Part shown: in pieces, positions 34,248 through 42,710 of the stretch
How the letters are laid out: the number at the start of each line of letters is the position of its first letter
Numbering within the stretch: the stretch's first letter is position 1
NCBI RefSeq assembly: GCF_002025705.1
Contig: NZ_CP018846.1
Span: 5,385,501 to 5,449,500, forward strand
Direction: 5' to 3'
DNA length: 64,000 nucleotides
From: Pseudomonas putida
GTDB taxonomy: Bacteria > Pseudomonadota > Gammaproteobacteria > Pseudomonadales > Pseudomonadaceae
Notes under the pieces: model-generated
What the model saw: the letters and a program-made list of their open reading frames with translations, nothing else
Told to the model about the DNA's origin: nothing
Databases searched by the model: none
Made by a program: the position numbers and the translations under genes

Positions 34248-36251
34248 TCAGCTGTACACACGCCCCAGCAACTGGCGGTGGCTTTCGAACTGGTCCAGCA
34301 CATCACGCACGATCTGCTCCGGAGCAAAGCCCATCAGGTCGTACTCCTGGCTGCCGTCGTGCAGGTACACCTCGGCACGGTAGAAGCGCTGGCGCACTTC
34401 CGGCTCGCCTTCCACCGGCGCTTCGCTCGGCGCGGCCATATAGCCGTCCAGGCTCACTTCGTAAACGAACGGGTTACCCTCGTCCATCATCACCCGCAGA
34501 CCCATCATGTTGCGCGACTGGCCAACACGGGTTTCCACCTCAAAGCCCAGGGTCTGCAACTGCGCGGCAGCTTCTTTGAGTGCCGGGCTGACCTGCTTGT
34601 CCATGAAACGCTGCACCACGGCCTGGGTCGGCTGCAGATCCAGCTGGCTCAGGCGCTCGCTGAAGCCGCGGCGGCCACGGGCAGCCAGTTCGGCGCGCTC
34701 GCCTTCGACGGCGACGTCCTGTTTCATGGCCTTGTACAGGCCGAACATGAACAGCACCAGTACCACCGAGAACGGCAGCCCCGCCAACACCACCATGGTC
34801 TGCATGGCTTCGAAATTACCGGCGAACAGCAGGCCGATGGTGACCAGGGTGATGATCACCGACCAGAACACCACCATCCAGTGCGGGGCGTCTTCGTCGA
34901 CCTTGCCACCTTTGCACGAAAGGTTGGCCATCATCACCGCGCCGGAGTCGGCCGGGGTGAGGAACAGCACGAAGCCGACGAACACCGCCACACCGATCAC
35001 GATCTTGGCCGCCGGGAAGTATTCCAGCAACTGGTAGATCGACATCGAAGGCTGTTCAAGCGCTGTCTTGCCCAGCTCCACGGCACCGTGGTTGATCACC
35101 AGGTCCAGCGCGGTGTTGCCGAAGATCGACAGCCAGGCCAGGGTGAAGCCCAACGGGATCAGCAGCACGCCGCTGACCAGTTGGCGCACGGTACGCCCCT
35201 TGGAGATTCGGGCAATGAACATGCCGACGAATGGGCCCCAGGAGATCCACCAGGCCCAGTAGAACACGGTCCACAGGCCCAGCCAGCGCTCGGACTTGCC
35301 GGCCTCGCCTTCATACACATAGAGGTCGAAGGTCTTCAGCACGATGCCGTTGAGGTAGTCGCCGACGTTCTGCACGAAGCCGTTGAGCAGGTGCAGGGTC
35401 GAGCCGCCCAGGAGGACGAAGATCAGCAGGCCGCTGAACAGCATGATGTTCAGGTTGGACAGGCGGCGGATGCCGTTTTCCACACCCGAGACCGCTGCCA
35501 CGGTGGCAACGCCCGCCATGACCAGGATCACTACCAGCAGGTTGGTCTTGCTGTGGTCCATGCCGAACAGGTATTCAAGGCCCGAGGCCACCTGCATCGA
35601 GCCGATCCCCAGGTTGGTGACCAGGCCCAGCAGGGTGACGAACATGCCGAAGATGTCTACGGCATTGCCCGCAGCGCCCTTGACCCAGCGCTCACCGACC
35701 AGCGGGTACAGCGCCGAGCGCAGGGCCAGCGGCTGATTGTGGCGGTAGGCGAAGTAACCCACGGCCAGGCCGACCAGGGCGTAGATCGCCCAGCCGTGCA
35801 GGCCCCAGTGCAGGAAGGTCAGCTGCAAACCCTGGCGCGCGGCCTCGAGGCTGGCAGGCGTACCTTCCGGTGGGTTGAAGTAGTGGTCCAGCGGTTCGGA
35901 GGCGCCGAAATACAGCAGCGAGATACCGATACCGGAGGAGAACAGCATGCCGGCCCAGGCGCCGTAGCTGAAGTCGGGCTGGTCGTCCTTGCCGCCAAGC
36001 TTGAGCTTGCCGTAGTCGGAGAAGGCCAGGTAGACGACGAACAGCAGGTAACTGCAGATCACCAGCATGTAGTACCAGCCGAAGGTGCGCGTCAGCCATT
36101 TCTGGGCCACGCCCAGCACCTGGCCGGCGGTTTCGGGTACAGCGATCAACAAGGCAGTCAGAACGAGGATCATCAGCGCGGAGGTGAAGAACACCACGCG
36201 GTTGACCCGTACCCTCTCGGCGGGGGGCTTGGTAAGTGAGGCAGAACTCAT
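34248..36251 (-). CDS. betT: BCCT-family choline transporter BetT
   Basis: Na+ or H+ coupled high-affinity choline uptake feeding BetA/BetB. 667 residues, about 12 transmembrane helices, with the BCCT tryptophan signature WWISWGPFVGMFIARIS in helix 8 and a long cytoplasmic C-terminal tail (about 500-667) typical of BetT, which senses osmotic strength. Divergent from betI, the gene order known from other pseudomonads. ATG at 36251. Confidence 0.95.
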   Translation of the reverse strand: MSSASLTKPPAERVRVNRVVFFTSALMILVLTALLIAVPETAGQVLGVAQKWLTRTFGWYYMLVICSYLLFVVYLAFSDYGKLKLGGKDDQPDFSYGAWAGMLFSSGIGISLLYFGASEPLDHYFNPPEGTPASLEAARQGLQLTFLHWGLHGWAIYALVGLAVGYFAYRHNQPLALRSALYPLVGERWVKGAAGNAVDIFGMFVTLLGLVTNLGIGSMQVASGLEYLFGMDHSKTNLLVVILVMAGVATVAAVSGVENGIRRLSNLNIMLFSGLLIFVLLGGSTLHLLNGFVQNVGDYLNGIVLKTFDLYVYEGEAGKSERWLGLWTVFYWAWWISWGPFVGMFIARISKGRTVRQLVSGVLLIPLGFTLAWLSIFGNTALDLVINHGAVELGKTALEQPSMSIYQLLEYFPAAKIVIGVAVFVGFVLFLTPADSGAVMMANLSCKGGKVDEDAPHWMVVFWSVIITLVTIGLLFAGNFEAMQTMVVLAGLPFSVVLVLFMFGLYKAMKQDVAVEGERAELAARGRRGFSERLSQLDLQPTQAVVQRFMDKQVSPALKEAAAQLQTLGFEVETRVGQSRNMMGLRVMMDEGNPFVYEVSLDGYMAAPSEAPVEGEPEVRQRFYRAEVYLHDGSQEYDLMGFAPEQIVRDVLDQFESHRQLLGRVYS

Positions 36252-36329
36252 TGCACGAATGCTCCGGGCAGTGCGGCTGTGGAGGCTAATCAGTCTTTCC
36301 CGAGCAATTGGTGGAATATCCCCACTGCA

Positions 36330-36521
36330 TCAGGTGTTATAAAAGCACCCTGGAAACCGTGATCCCGAATCGATACGTTGCAAAAAAACAGACAGGTGGC
36401 CTGCTGAAAATGCCACGCCCCAACTGAGGTGCGCGCATTCGTCACAGATCACCCCGCCCGCTCCAAGGGCCTGTCGCAGGCCGGCGGCCGTACGGCAGAA
36501 TCTGCATTTCGCATCGCTCAT
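36330..36521 (-). CDS. Possible small protein with ClpX-type C4 zinc finger (or remnant)
   Basis: 63 codons from ATG at 36521. The first half reads like the ClpX zinc-binding domain: CRFC at residues 6-9, a spacer of 17 residues, and CDEC at 27-30 (GGVICDECAHLSWG), preserving the C-x2-C...ICDEC layout. The second half has no resemblance to anything and ends FYNT. AAGG lies 12 bases upstream. It may be a genuine mini zinc-finger protein, or a remnant truncated or frameshifted after the finger. Chance occurrence is unlikely because the residues around both CxxC pairs also match. Confidence 0.42.
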   Translation of the reverse strand: MSDAKCRFCRTAAGLRQALGAGGVICDECAHLSWGVAFSAGHLSVFLQRIDSGSRFPGCFYNT

Positions 36522-36637
36522 GCCCGTCAACGCCTTGTATTCCGGGGGTTACGCGATTTCCTGGGGTGTCAATCCGTGCCTCATTGATCGCTTGAAAGAG
36601 TGTCAATGGCACAAATTGTCGCAGAGCTTATTCTTTA

Positions 36638-36657
36638 TTGATTGAACGTTCAATCAA
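36638..36657. promoter_or_regulatory. BetI operator
   Basis: TTGATTGAACGTTCAATCAA is a perfect 20-base palindrome, of the kind bound by BetI (choline-responsive TetR repressor) ahead of betI. It overlaps the -35 box of the betI promoter. Confidence 0.85.
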
Positions 36658-36670
36658 AACAAAATAGACT
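36643..36670 (+). promoter_or_regulatory. Candidate sigma-70 promoter of betIBA
   Basis: TTGAAC at 36643-36648 and TAGACT at 36665-36670, spacer 16. The -35 box lies inside the BetI palindrome, which explains repression by occlusion. Confidence 0.6.
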
Positions 36671-36727
36671 GGCCTTCGCCGAGTCAGCCGCCTGTCGTCT
36701 GCTCGCTGGGCCTGAGGAGATAGCAAG

Positions 36728-37384
36728 ATGCCCAAGGTCGGTATGCAACCCATCCGCCGCCAGCAGTTGATCGAAGCCACGTTGCAGGCGGTCGATCAGG
36801 TCGGACTGGGGGACGCCAGCATTGCGCTGATTGCCCGTTTGGCCGGTGTGTCGAACGGCATCATCAGTCACTACTTTCGGGACAAGAACGGCCTGATCGC
36901 AGCGACGATGGGTTACATCATGAACATGCTCAACGAAGGCGTTAGAGCACGTCGCCAGGCCCTGACGGACGACAGCCCGCGCGCCCACCTGAAAGTGATC
37001 ATCGAGGGCAACTTCGATGCCAGCCAGGTGAACGGCCCGGCAATGAAAACCTGGTTGGCCTTCTGGGCTTCCAGCATGCACCAGCCCGATTTGCACAGGT
37101 TGCAGCGGATCAACGATCACCGCCTGTATTCCAACCTGTGCTGCCAGTTCCGCCGCGCCCTGCCGCTCTACCATGCGCGCAAGGCAGCCCGCGGCCTGGC
37201 GGCCCTGATCGATGGCCTGTGGCTGCGTGGTGCCCTGTCGGGAGATGCATTCGACACCGACCAGGCAATACGGATTGCATACGAATACATGGATCTACAA
37301 CTGGCTAAACAGCACACCCTGGACACAACCGACCAGGCCGCTGATCAAGCACGCACGGCGCTTGCCAACCCGGCAGGAGCGTGA
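36728..37384 (+). CDS. betI: Choline-responsive repressor BetI (TetR family)
   Basis: 218-residue repressor of the bet genes, released by choline. N-terminal TetR helix-turn-helix with RRQQLIEATLQAVDQVGL and IARLAGVSNGIISHYFRDKN (residues about 10-55); C-terminal ligand domain with TWLAFWASSMHQPDL and ALIDGLWLRGAL, characteristic of BetI. ATG preceded by TGAGGAGATAGCAAG. First gene of betI-betB-betA, with betB 37 bases downstream. Confidence 0.96.
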   Translation: MPKVGMQPIRRQQLIEATLQAVDQVGLGDASIALIARLAGVSNGIISHYFRDKNGLIAATMGYIMNMLNEGVRARRQALTDDSPRAHLKVIIEGNFDASQVNGPAMKTWLAFWASSMHQPDLHRLQRINDHRLYSNLCCQFRRALPLYHARKAARGLAALIDGLWLRGALSGDAFDTDQAIRIAYEYMDLQLAKQHTLDTTDQAADQARTALANPAGA

Positions 37385-37421
37385 CGCGCAGCCAACCACA
37401 CACTGCACTTGCGAGGACACT

Positions 37422-38894
37422 ATGGCCCGTTTCGGAACGCAAAAACTCTACATTGATGGCGCTTACGTCGACGCTGGCAGCGATGCCACCTTCGAAGCCA
37501 TCAACCCGGCTACCGGCGAAGTCCTCGCCCACGTGCAACGTGCCACCGAGGCTGACGTCGAGAAGGCCGTTGAAAGCGCCGAGCGCGGCCAGAAGGTCTG
37601 GGCAGCAATGACCGCCATGCAGCGTTCGCGCATCCTGCGCCGCGCCGTCGACATCCTGCGTGAGCGCAACGATGAGCTGGCCATGCTGGAAACCCTGGAC
37701 ACCGGCAAGTCGTACTCGGAAACCCGCTACGTCGATATCGTTACCGGCGCCGACGTGCTCGAGTACTACGCTGGCCTGGTACCGGCCATCGAAGGTGAGC
37801 AGATCCCGCTGCGCGAATCGTCCTTCGTCTACACCCGTCGCGAGCCGCTGGGTGTGACCGTCGGTATCGGCGCCTGGAACTACCCGATCCAGATCGCCCT
37901 GTGGAAATCCGCCCCGGCCCTGGCTGCTGGCAACGCGATGATCTTCAAGCCATCGGAAGTCACTTCGCTGACCACCCTGAAACTGGCCGAGATCTACACC
38001 GAGGCCGGCCTGCCGAACGGCGTATTCAACGTCCTGACCGGCAGCGGCCGCGAAGTCGGCACCTGGCTGACCGAACACCCGCGTATCGAGAAAGTCTCCT
38101 TCACCGGCGGCACCACCACCGGCAAGAAAGTCATGGCCAGCGCCTCGAGCTCGTCGCTCAAGGAAGTCACCATGGAACTGGGCGGCAAGTCGCCACTGAT
38201 CATCTGCGCCGACGCCGACCTGGACAAGGCCGCCGACATCGCCATGATGGCCAACTTCTACAGCTCCGGCCAGGTGTGCACCAACGGCACCCGCGTGTTC
38301 ATCCCGGCTGAAATGAAGGCCGCCTTCGAAGCCAAGATCGCCGAGCGCGTTGCCCGCATCCGCGTTGGCAACCCAGAAGACGAGAACACCAACTTCGGCC
38401 CACTGGTCAGCTTCCAGCACATGGAAAGCGTGCTCGGCTACATCGCCAAAGGCAAAGAAGAAGGCGCCCGTGTGCTGTGTGGCGGCGAGCGACTGACTAC
38501 CGGTGATTTCGCCAACGGTGCCTTCGTCGCGCCGACCGTGTTCACCGACTGCAGCGACGACATGACCATCGTCAAGGAAGAAATCTTCGGCCCGGTGATG
38601 AGCATCCTCACCTACGAAACCGAAGAAGAAGTCATCCGCCGCGCCAACGACACCGACTACGGCCTGGCCGCTGGTGTCTGCACCAACGACATCTCCCGCG
38701 CCCACCGTATCATCCACCAGCTGGAAGCCGGTATCTGCTGGATCAACGCCTGGGGCGAATCGCCAGCCGAAATGCCGGTTGGCGGCTACAAGCAGTCGGG
38801 CGTCGGCCGTGAGAACGGCGTCAGCTCGCTGGCTCAATACACTCGCATCAAGTCGGTCCAGGTCGAGCTGGGCGGCTACAACTCGGTTTTCTAA
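37422..38894 (+). CDS. betB: Betaine aldehyde dehydrogenase
   Basis: Oxidises betaine aldehyde to glycine betaine with NAD(P)+. 490 residues, the P. aeruginosa BADH length, with catalytic Cys286 in SGQVCTNGTRVF and general base Glu252 in MELGGKS, the same numbers as in that enzyme. The cofactor loop FTGGTTTGKK is present. Start at ATG 37422 with GCGAGGACACT; the frame upstream overlaps betI and is discarded. Middle gene of betIBA. Confidence 0.97.
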   Translation: MARFGTQKLYIDGAYVDAGSDATFEAINPATGEVLAHVQRATEADVEKAVESAERGQKVWAAMTAMQRSRILRRAVDILRERNDELAMLETLDTGKSYSETRYVDIVTGADVLEYYAGLVPAIEGEQIPLRESSFVYTRREPLGVTVGIGAWNYPIQIALWKSAPALAAGNAMIFKPSEVTSLTTLKLAEIYTEAGLPNGVFNVLTGSGREVGTWLTEHPRIEKVSFTGGTTTGKKVMASASSSSLKEVTMELGGKSPLIICADADLDKAADIAMMANFYSSGQVCTNGTRVFIPAEMKAAFEAKIAERVARIRVGNPEDENTNFGPLVSFQHMESVLGYIAKGKEEGARVLCGGERLTTGDFANGAFVAPTVFTDCSDDMTIVKEEIFGPVMSILTYETEEEVIRRANDTDYGLAAGVCTNDISRAHRIIHQLEAGICWINAWGESPAEMPVGGYKQSGVGRENGVSSLAQYTRIKSVQVELGGYNSVF

Positions 38895-38971
38895 GCCCTG
38901 TCTAGCCACGCCCGTGCCACTGCGCACGGGCGTTCCCGCTCCCTGATCACCGCCAACACGAGGGTACTTCC

Positions 38972-40669
38972 ATGTCCCAAGAATTCGATTACATCATCGT
39001 CGGCGCAGGCTCCGCCGGTAACACTCTGGCTACCCGCCTGACCGAAGACGCTGGCGTCAGCGTACTGCTGCTGGAAGCCGGTGGCCCCGACTACCGCTTC
39101 GACTTCCGCACCCAGATGCCAGCCGCCCTGGCCTTCCCGCTGCAAGGCCGCCGCTACAACTGGGCCTACGAGACCGACCCGGAGCCGTTCATGGACGGTC
39201 GCCGCATGGAATGTGGCCGCGGCAAGGGCCTGGGTGGCTCGTCGCTGATCAACGGCATGTGCTACATCCGCGGCAACGCCATGGACTTCGACGGCTGGGC
39301 AGAACTGCCAGGCCTGGAAGACTGGACCTACCTGGACTGCCTGCCGTACTTCCGCAAGGCCGAAACCCGCGACATCGGCCCGAACGACTACCACGGCGGC
39401 GAAGGCCCGGTCAGCGTGGCCACGCCGAAAGCCGGCAACAACCCGCTGTTCCACGCCATGGTCGAAGCCGGCGTGCAGGCCGGTTACCCGCGCACTGAAG
39501 ACCTCAACGGTTACCAGCAGGAAGGTTTCGGTCCGATGGACCGTTCGGTGACCAAGAACGGCCGCCGTTCCAGCACCGCCCGTGGTTACCTGGACCAGGC
39601 CAAGAAGCGCCCGAACCTGACCATCGTCACCCACGCTCTGAGCGACCGCGTGCTGTTCGACGGCAAGCGTGCCGTTGGCGTGACCTACCTGGTCGGCGAC
39701 AGCGAAGAGCGCGTCGAAGCCCGCGCCCGCAAGGAAGTGATCGTCAGCTCCGGTGCCATTGCTTCGCCGCAACTGCTGCAGCGCTCCGGCGTAGGCCCGC
39801 GCGCCCTGCTGGAAAGCCTCGACATCCCGGTCGTGCACGACCTGCCGGGCGTCGGCGAGAACCTGCAGGACCACCTCGAGCTGTACCTGCAGTACGCCTG
39901 CACCCAGCCCGTGTCGCTGTACCCATCGCTGCTGTGGTGGAACCAGCCGGCCATCGGTGCCGAGTGGATGTTCAAGGGTACCGGTATCGGCGCCAGCAAC
40001 CAGTTCGAGGCCGGCGGTTTCATTCGCACCCGTCCTGAGTTCAAGTGGCCGAACATCCAGTACCACTTCCTGCCGGTGGCGATCAATTACAACGGCTCCA
40101 ACGGCGTGAAGGAACACGGCTTCCAGGCGCACATGGGCTCGATGCGTTCGCCTGCCCGTGGTCGTATCCAGGCCAAGTCGAAAAACCCGCGCCAGCACCC
40201 GAGCATCCTGTTCAACTACATGTCCACCGAGCAGGACTGGCAGGAATTCCGCGACGGCATCCGCCTGACCCGCGAGATCATGGCCCAGCCGGCGCTGGAC
40301 CCGTATCGCGGTCGCGAAATCAGCCCTGGCGCCCACGTGCAAACCGATGAAGAGCTGGACAAGTTCATCCGCGAGCACGCCGAAACCGCCTTCCACCCTT
40401 CCTGCTCGTGCAAGATGGGCACCGACGACATGGCTGTGGTCGACGCCGAAGGCCGTGTACACGGCATGAAAGGCCTGCGCGTGGTCGATGCTTCGATCAT
40501 GCCGCTGATCATCACCGGCAACCTCAATGCCACCACGATCATGATCGCCGAGAAAATCTCGGACAAGATCCGTGGCCGCAAGCCGCTGCCACGCAGCACC
40601 GCCAAGTACTATGTGGCGGGCGATGCACCGGTGAAGGGCAAGCCGATGCGTGAAGTGAAGCAGGCGTAA
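38972..40669 (+). CDS. betA: Choline dehydrogenase BetA (GMC oxidoreductase)
   Basis: Membrane-associated FAD enzyme that oxidises choline to betaine aldehyde and passes electrons to the respiratory chain. 565 residues: FAD-binding DYIIVGAGSAGNTLATRL at residues 5-22, GMC signature near GKGLGGSSLINGMCYIRGN, and the catalytic histidine block FHPSCSCKMG near the C-terminus. Last gene of betIBA, followed by a REP pair and a terminator. Works with BetT and BetB to give the osmoprotectant glycine betaine, which pseudomonads can also use as carbon and nitrogen source. Confidence 0.97.
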   Translation: MSQEFDYIIVGAGSAGNTLATRLTEDAGVSVLLLEAGGPDYRFDFRTQMPAALAFPLQGRRYNWAYETDPEPFMDGRRMECGRGKGLGGSSLINGMCYIRGNAMDFDGWAELPGLEDWTYLDCLPYFRKAETRDIGPNDYHGGEGPVSVATPKAGNNPLFHAMVEAGVQAGYPRTEDLNGYQQEGFGPMDRSVTKNGRRSSTARGYLDQAKKRPNLTIVTHALSDRVLFDGKRAVGVTYLVGDSEERVEARARKEVIVSSGAIASPQLLQRSGVGPRALLESLDIPVVHDLPGVGENLQDHLELYLQYACTQPVSLYPSLLWWNQPAIGAEWMFKGTGIGASNQFEAGGFIRTRPEFKWPNIQYHFLPVAINYNGSNGVKEHGFQAHMGSMRSPARGRIQAKSKNPRQHPSILFNYMSTEQDWQEFRDGIRLTREIMAQPALDPYRGREISPGAHVQTDEELDKFIREHAETAFHPSCSCKMGTDDMAVVDAEGRVHGMKGLRVVDASIMPLIITGNLNATTIMIAEKISDKIRGRKPLPRSTAKYYVAGDAPVKGKPMREVKQA

Positions 40670-40677
40670 GCCTGCTC

Positions 40678-40772
40678 CGGCCCATTCGCGGGCAAGCCCG
40701 CTCCCACAGTTCATCACAGGGCTCTGGTGTTGTGATCATCCTGTGGGAGCGGGCTTGCCCGCGAAAGGGCCC
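40678..40772. repeat. REP pair behind betA
   Basis: CGGCCCATTCGCGGGCAAGCCCGCTCCCACAG-type left copy and complementary right copy, 8 bases after the betA stop. Confidence 0.85.
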
Positions 40773-40786
40773 ACCCAGGCAACACA

Positions 40787-40816
40787 AGAAAAGGCACCCA
40801 TCGCGGTGCCTTTTCT
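40787..40816 (+). terminator. Terminator of betIBA
   Basis: AGAAAAGGCACC and GGTGCCTTTTCT form a perfect 12-base stem with a CATCGC loop and inbuilt T-run. Confidence 0.9.
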
Positions 40817-40867
40817 ACATCTGCAGAAACGCTTTACATGCTGCCAATTCATCAGGTTAGAATCGAT

Positions 40868-40883
40868 TGGCACGCGACTTGCC
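40868..40883 (+). promoter_or_regulatory. Sigma-54 promoter upstream of the K+/H+ antiporter gene
   Basis: TGGCACGCGACTTGCC: -24 element TGGCACG and -12 element TTGC both match consensus, with GG (40869-40870) and GC (40881-40882) 12 bases apart. Predicted start about 40894, 39 bases before the TTG start codon. A weaker sigma-70-like pair TTTACA (40833-40838) and TAGAAT (40858-40863) with a 19-base spacer lies just upstream. Confidence 0.75.
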
Positions 40884-40932
40884 AAGTCAAGGAGCGAAGC
40901 CCCCTTCCCGCGATATCCCGGAGTACCTGCCT

Positions 40933-42675
40933 TTGGATGCAAGCACCATCAACAGCCTGTTTCTGATCGGCGCATTGCTGGTGGGCGCAAGTATCCTGGT
41001 CAGCTCGCTGTCGTCGCGCCTGGGCATCCCTATTCTGGTCATCATCCTCGCCGTCGGCATGGTCGCCGGTGTCGATGGTGGCGGCATCATTTTCAACAAC
41101 TACCCGACCGCCTACCTGGTGGGCAACCTTGCACTGGCAGTGATCCTGCTCGACGGTGGCTTGCGCACACGGGTGGCGAGCTTCCGCGTGGCACTGTGGC
41201 CTGCGCTGTCGCTGGCCACGGTCGGCGTGATGATCACCACCGCGCTCACTGGCCTGGTGGCCGCCTGGCTGTTCCACCTGAGCCTGATCCAGGGCCTGCT
41301 GATCGGCGCCATCGTCGGCTCCACCGACGCTGCGGCAGTGTTCTCGCTGCTTGGCGGCAAAGGCCTGAACGAGCGGGTCACCGCCACCCTGGAAATCGAG
41401 TCGGGCAGCAATGACCCGATGGCAGTGTTCCTCACCGTCACCCTGATCGACATGATCGCCAGCGGCCAGACCGGCCTGCACTGGAGCCTGCTGACCCACC
41501 TGCTGCGCGAGTTCGGCATCGGCAGCCTGCTGGGGCTGGGCGGTGGCTGGCTGATGCTGCAACTGGTCAACCGTATCAACCTGGCCGGCGGCCTGTACCC
41601 GATCCTGGTGGTGGCCGGCGGCCTGGTGGTGTTCTCGCTGACCAACGCCCTGCATGGCAGCGGTTTCCTCGCCGTGTATTTGTGCGGCCTGGTGCTGGGC
41701 AACAAGCCGATCCGCAGCCGCCACGGCATCCTGCACATGCTCGACGGCATGGCCTGGCTGGCGCAGATCGGCATGTTCCTGGTGCTTGGGCTGCTGGTCA
41801 CGCCCCACGACTTGCTGCCGATTGCCCTGCCGGCACTGGGCCTGGCGCTGTGGATGATCCTGGTGGCGCGGCCGCTGTCGGTGGTTGCTGCACTGTTGCC
41901 GTTCAAGGCTTTCCATGGCCGCGAAAAGGGCTTCATCTCCTGGGTTGGCCTGCGCGGTGCGGTGCCGATCATTCTGGCGGTGTTCCCGTTGATGGCCGGC
42001 CTGCCCGACGCCCAGCTGTTCTTCAACCTGGCGTTCTTCATCGTGCTGGTATCGCTGTTGGTGCAGGGCACCAGCCTGCCGTGGATGGCCAAGCTGCTGA
42101 AGGTCACCGTACCACCAGACCCGGCGCCGATTTCCCGCTCCGCGCTGGAAGTGCACATCACCAGCGAGTGGGAGCTGTTCGTCTACCGCCTGGGTGCGGA
42201 AAAGTGGTGCATCGGCGCCGCTCTGCGCGAGCTGAAAATGCCCGAAGGCACGCGTATTGCCGCGCTGTTCCGGGCCGAGCAACTGCTGCACCCGTCCGGC
42301 AGCACGGTACTTGAAGTAGGTGACATGCTTTGTGTGATCGGCCACGAACACAACCTGCCGGCGTTGGGCAAACTGTTCAGCCAGGCACCCCAGCGTGGCC
42401 TGGACCTGCGTTTCTTCGGCGACTTCGTGCTTGAAGGCGATGCCGAGCTGGGCGCGGTGGCCGCCCTTTATGGCCTCAAACTGGACGGCCTGGACGCAAA
42501 AATGCCGCTGGCTCAGTTCATCCGACAGAAGGTCGGAGGCGCTCCAGTAGTAGGCGACCAGGTCGAATGGCATGGCACAATCTGGACCGTAGCGACCATG
42601 GACGGGAACAAGATCCAGAAAGTCGGCGTCAGATTCCCCGAGGGAACGCGACCCGGACCAGGATTGTTCCTCTAA
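40933..42675 (+). CDS. nhaP2: K+/H+ antiporter NhaP2/CvrA
   Basis: Inner-membrane CPA1 cation/proton antiporter that lowers cytoplasmic K+ and helps adapt to low osmolarity. 580 residues: about 12-13 hydrophobic helices (1-400) with the ion-site region GSTDAAAVFS and ESGSNDPMAVF, then a cytoplasmic tail with TrkA-C-like domains (about 400-560). The start is TTG at 40933 with GGAG nine bases ahead, giving the length of P. putida NhaP2; the frame extends upstream but through the sigma-54 promoter. 35 bases before the channel gene, probably co-transcribed. Confidence 0.93.
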   Translation: MDASTINSLFLIGALLVGASILVSSLSSRLGIPILVIILAVGMVAGVDGGGIIFNNYPTAYLVGNLALAVILLDGGLRTRVASFRVALWPALSLATVGVMITTALTGLVAAWLFHLSLIQGLLIGAIVGSTDAAAVFSLLGGKGLNERVTATLEIESGSNDPMAVFLTVTLIDMIASGQTGLHWSLLTHLLREFGIGSLLGLGGGWLMLQLVNRINLAGGLYPILVVAGGLVVFSLTNALHGSGFLAVYLCGLVLGNKPIRSRHGILHMLDGMAWLAQIGMFLVLGLLVTPHDLLPIALPALGLALWMILVARPLSVVAALLPFKAFHGREKGFISWVGLRGAVPIILAVFPLMAGLPDAQLFFNLAFFIVLVSLLVQGTSLPWMAKLLKVTVPPDPAPISRSALEVHITSEWELFVYRLGAEKWCIGAALRELKMPEGTRIAALFRAEQLLHPSGSTVLEVGDMLCVIGHEHNLPALGKLFSQAPQRGLDLRFFGDFVLEGDAELGAVAALYGLKLDGLDAKMPLAQFIRQKVGGAPVVGDQVEWHGTIWTVATMDGNKIQKVGVRFPEGTRPGPGLFL

Positions 42676-42710
42676 ACTCCGTATCTGCCTGATCCACAAG
42701 TAGTCTGCCT

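Larger units (their letters stand above)
36252..36727. other. betT-betI divergent region
   Basis: 476 bases between the divergent bet genes. It holds the betT leader, a small minus-strand ORF with a zinc-finger motif (36330-36521), a mixed stretch without clear signals (36522-36637), and the BetI operator and promoter (36638-36670). No REP element is present, unlike most long gaps in this window. Confidence 0.7.

Noticed and set aside
36606..36621. Sigma-54-like TGGCACAAATTGTCGC before betI
   Set aside because: GG and GC are 13 bases apart instead of 12 and the -12 element is poor. A sigma-70 promoter overlapping the BetI operator explains the region better.
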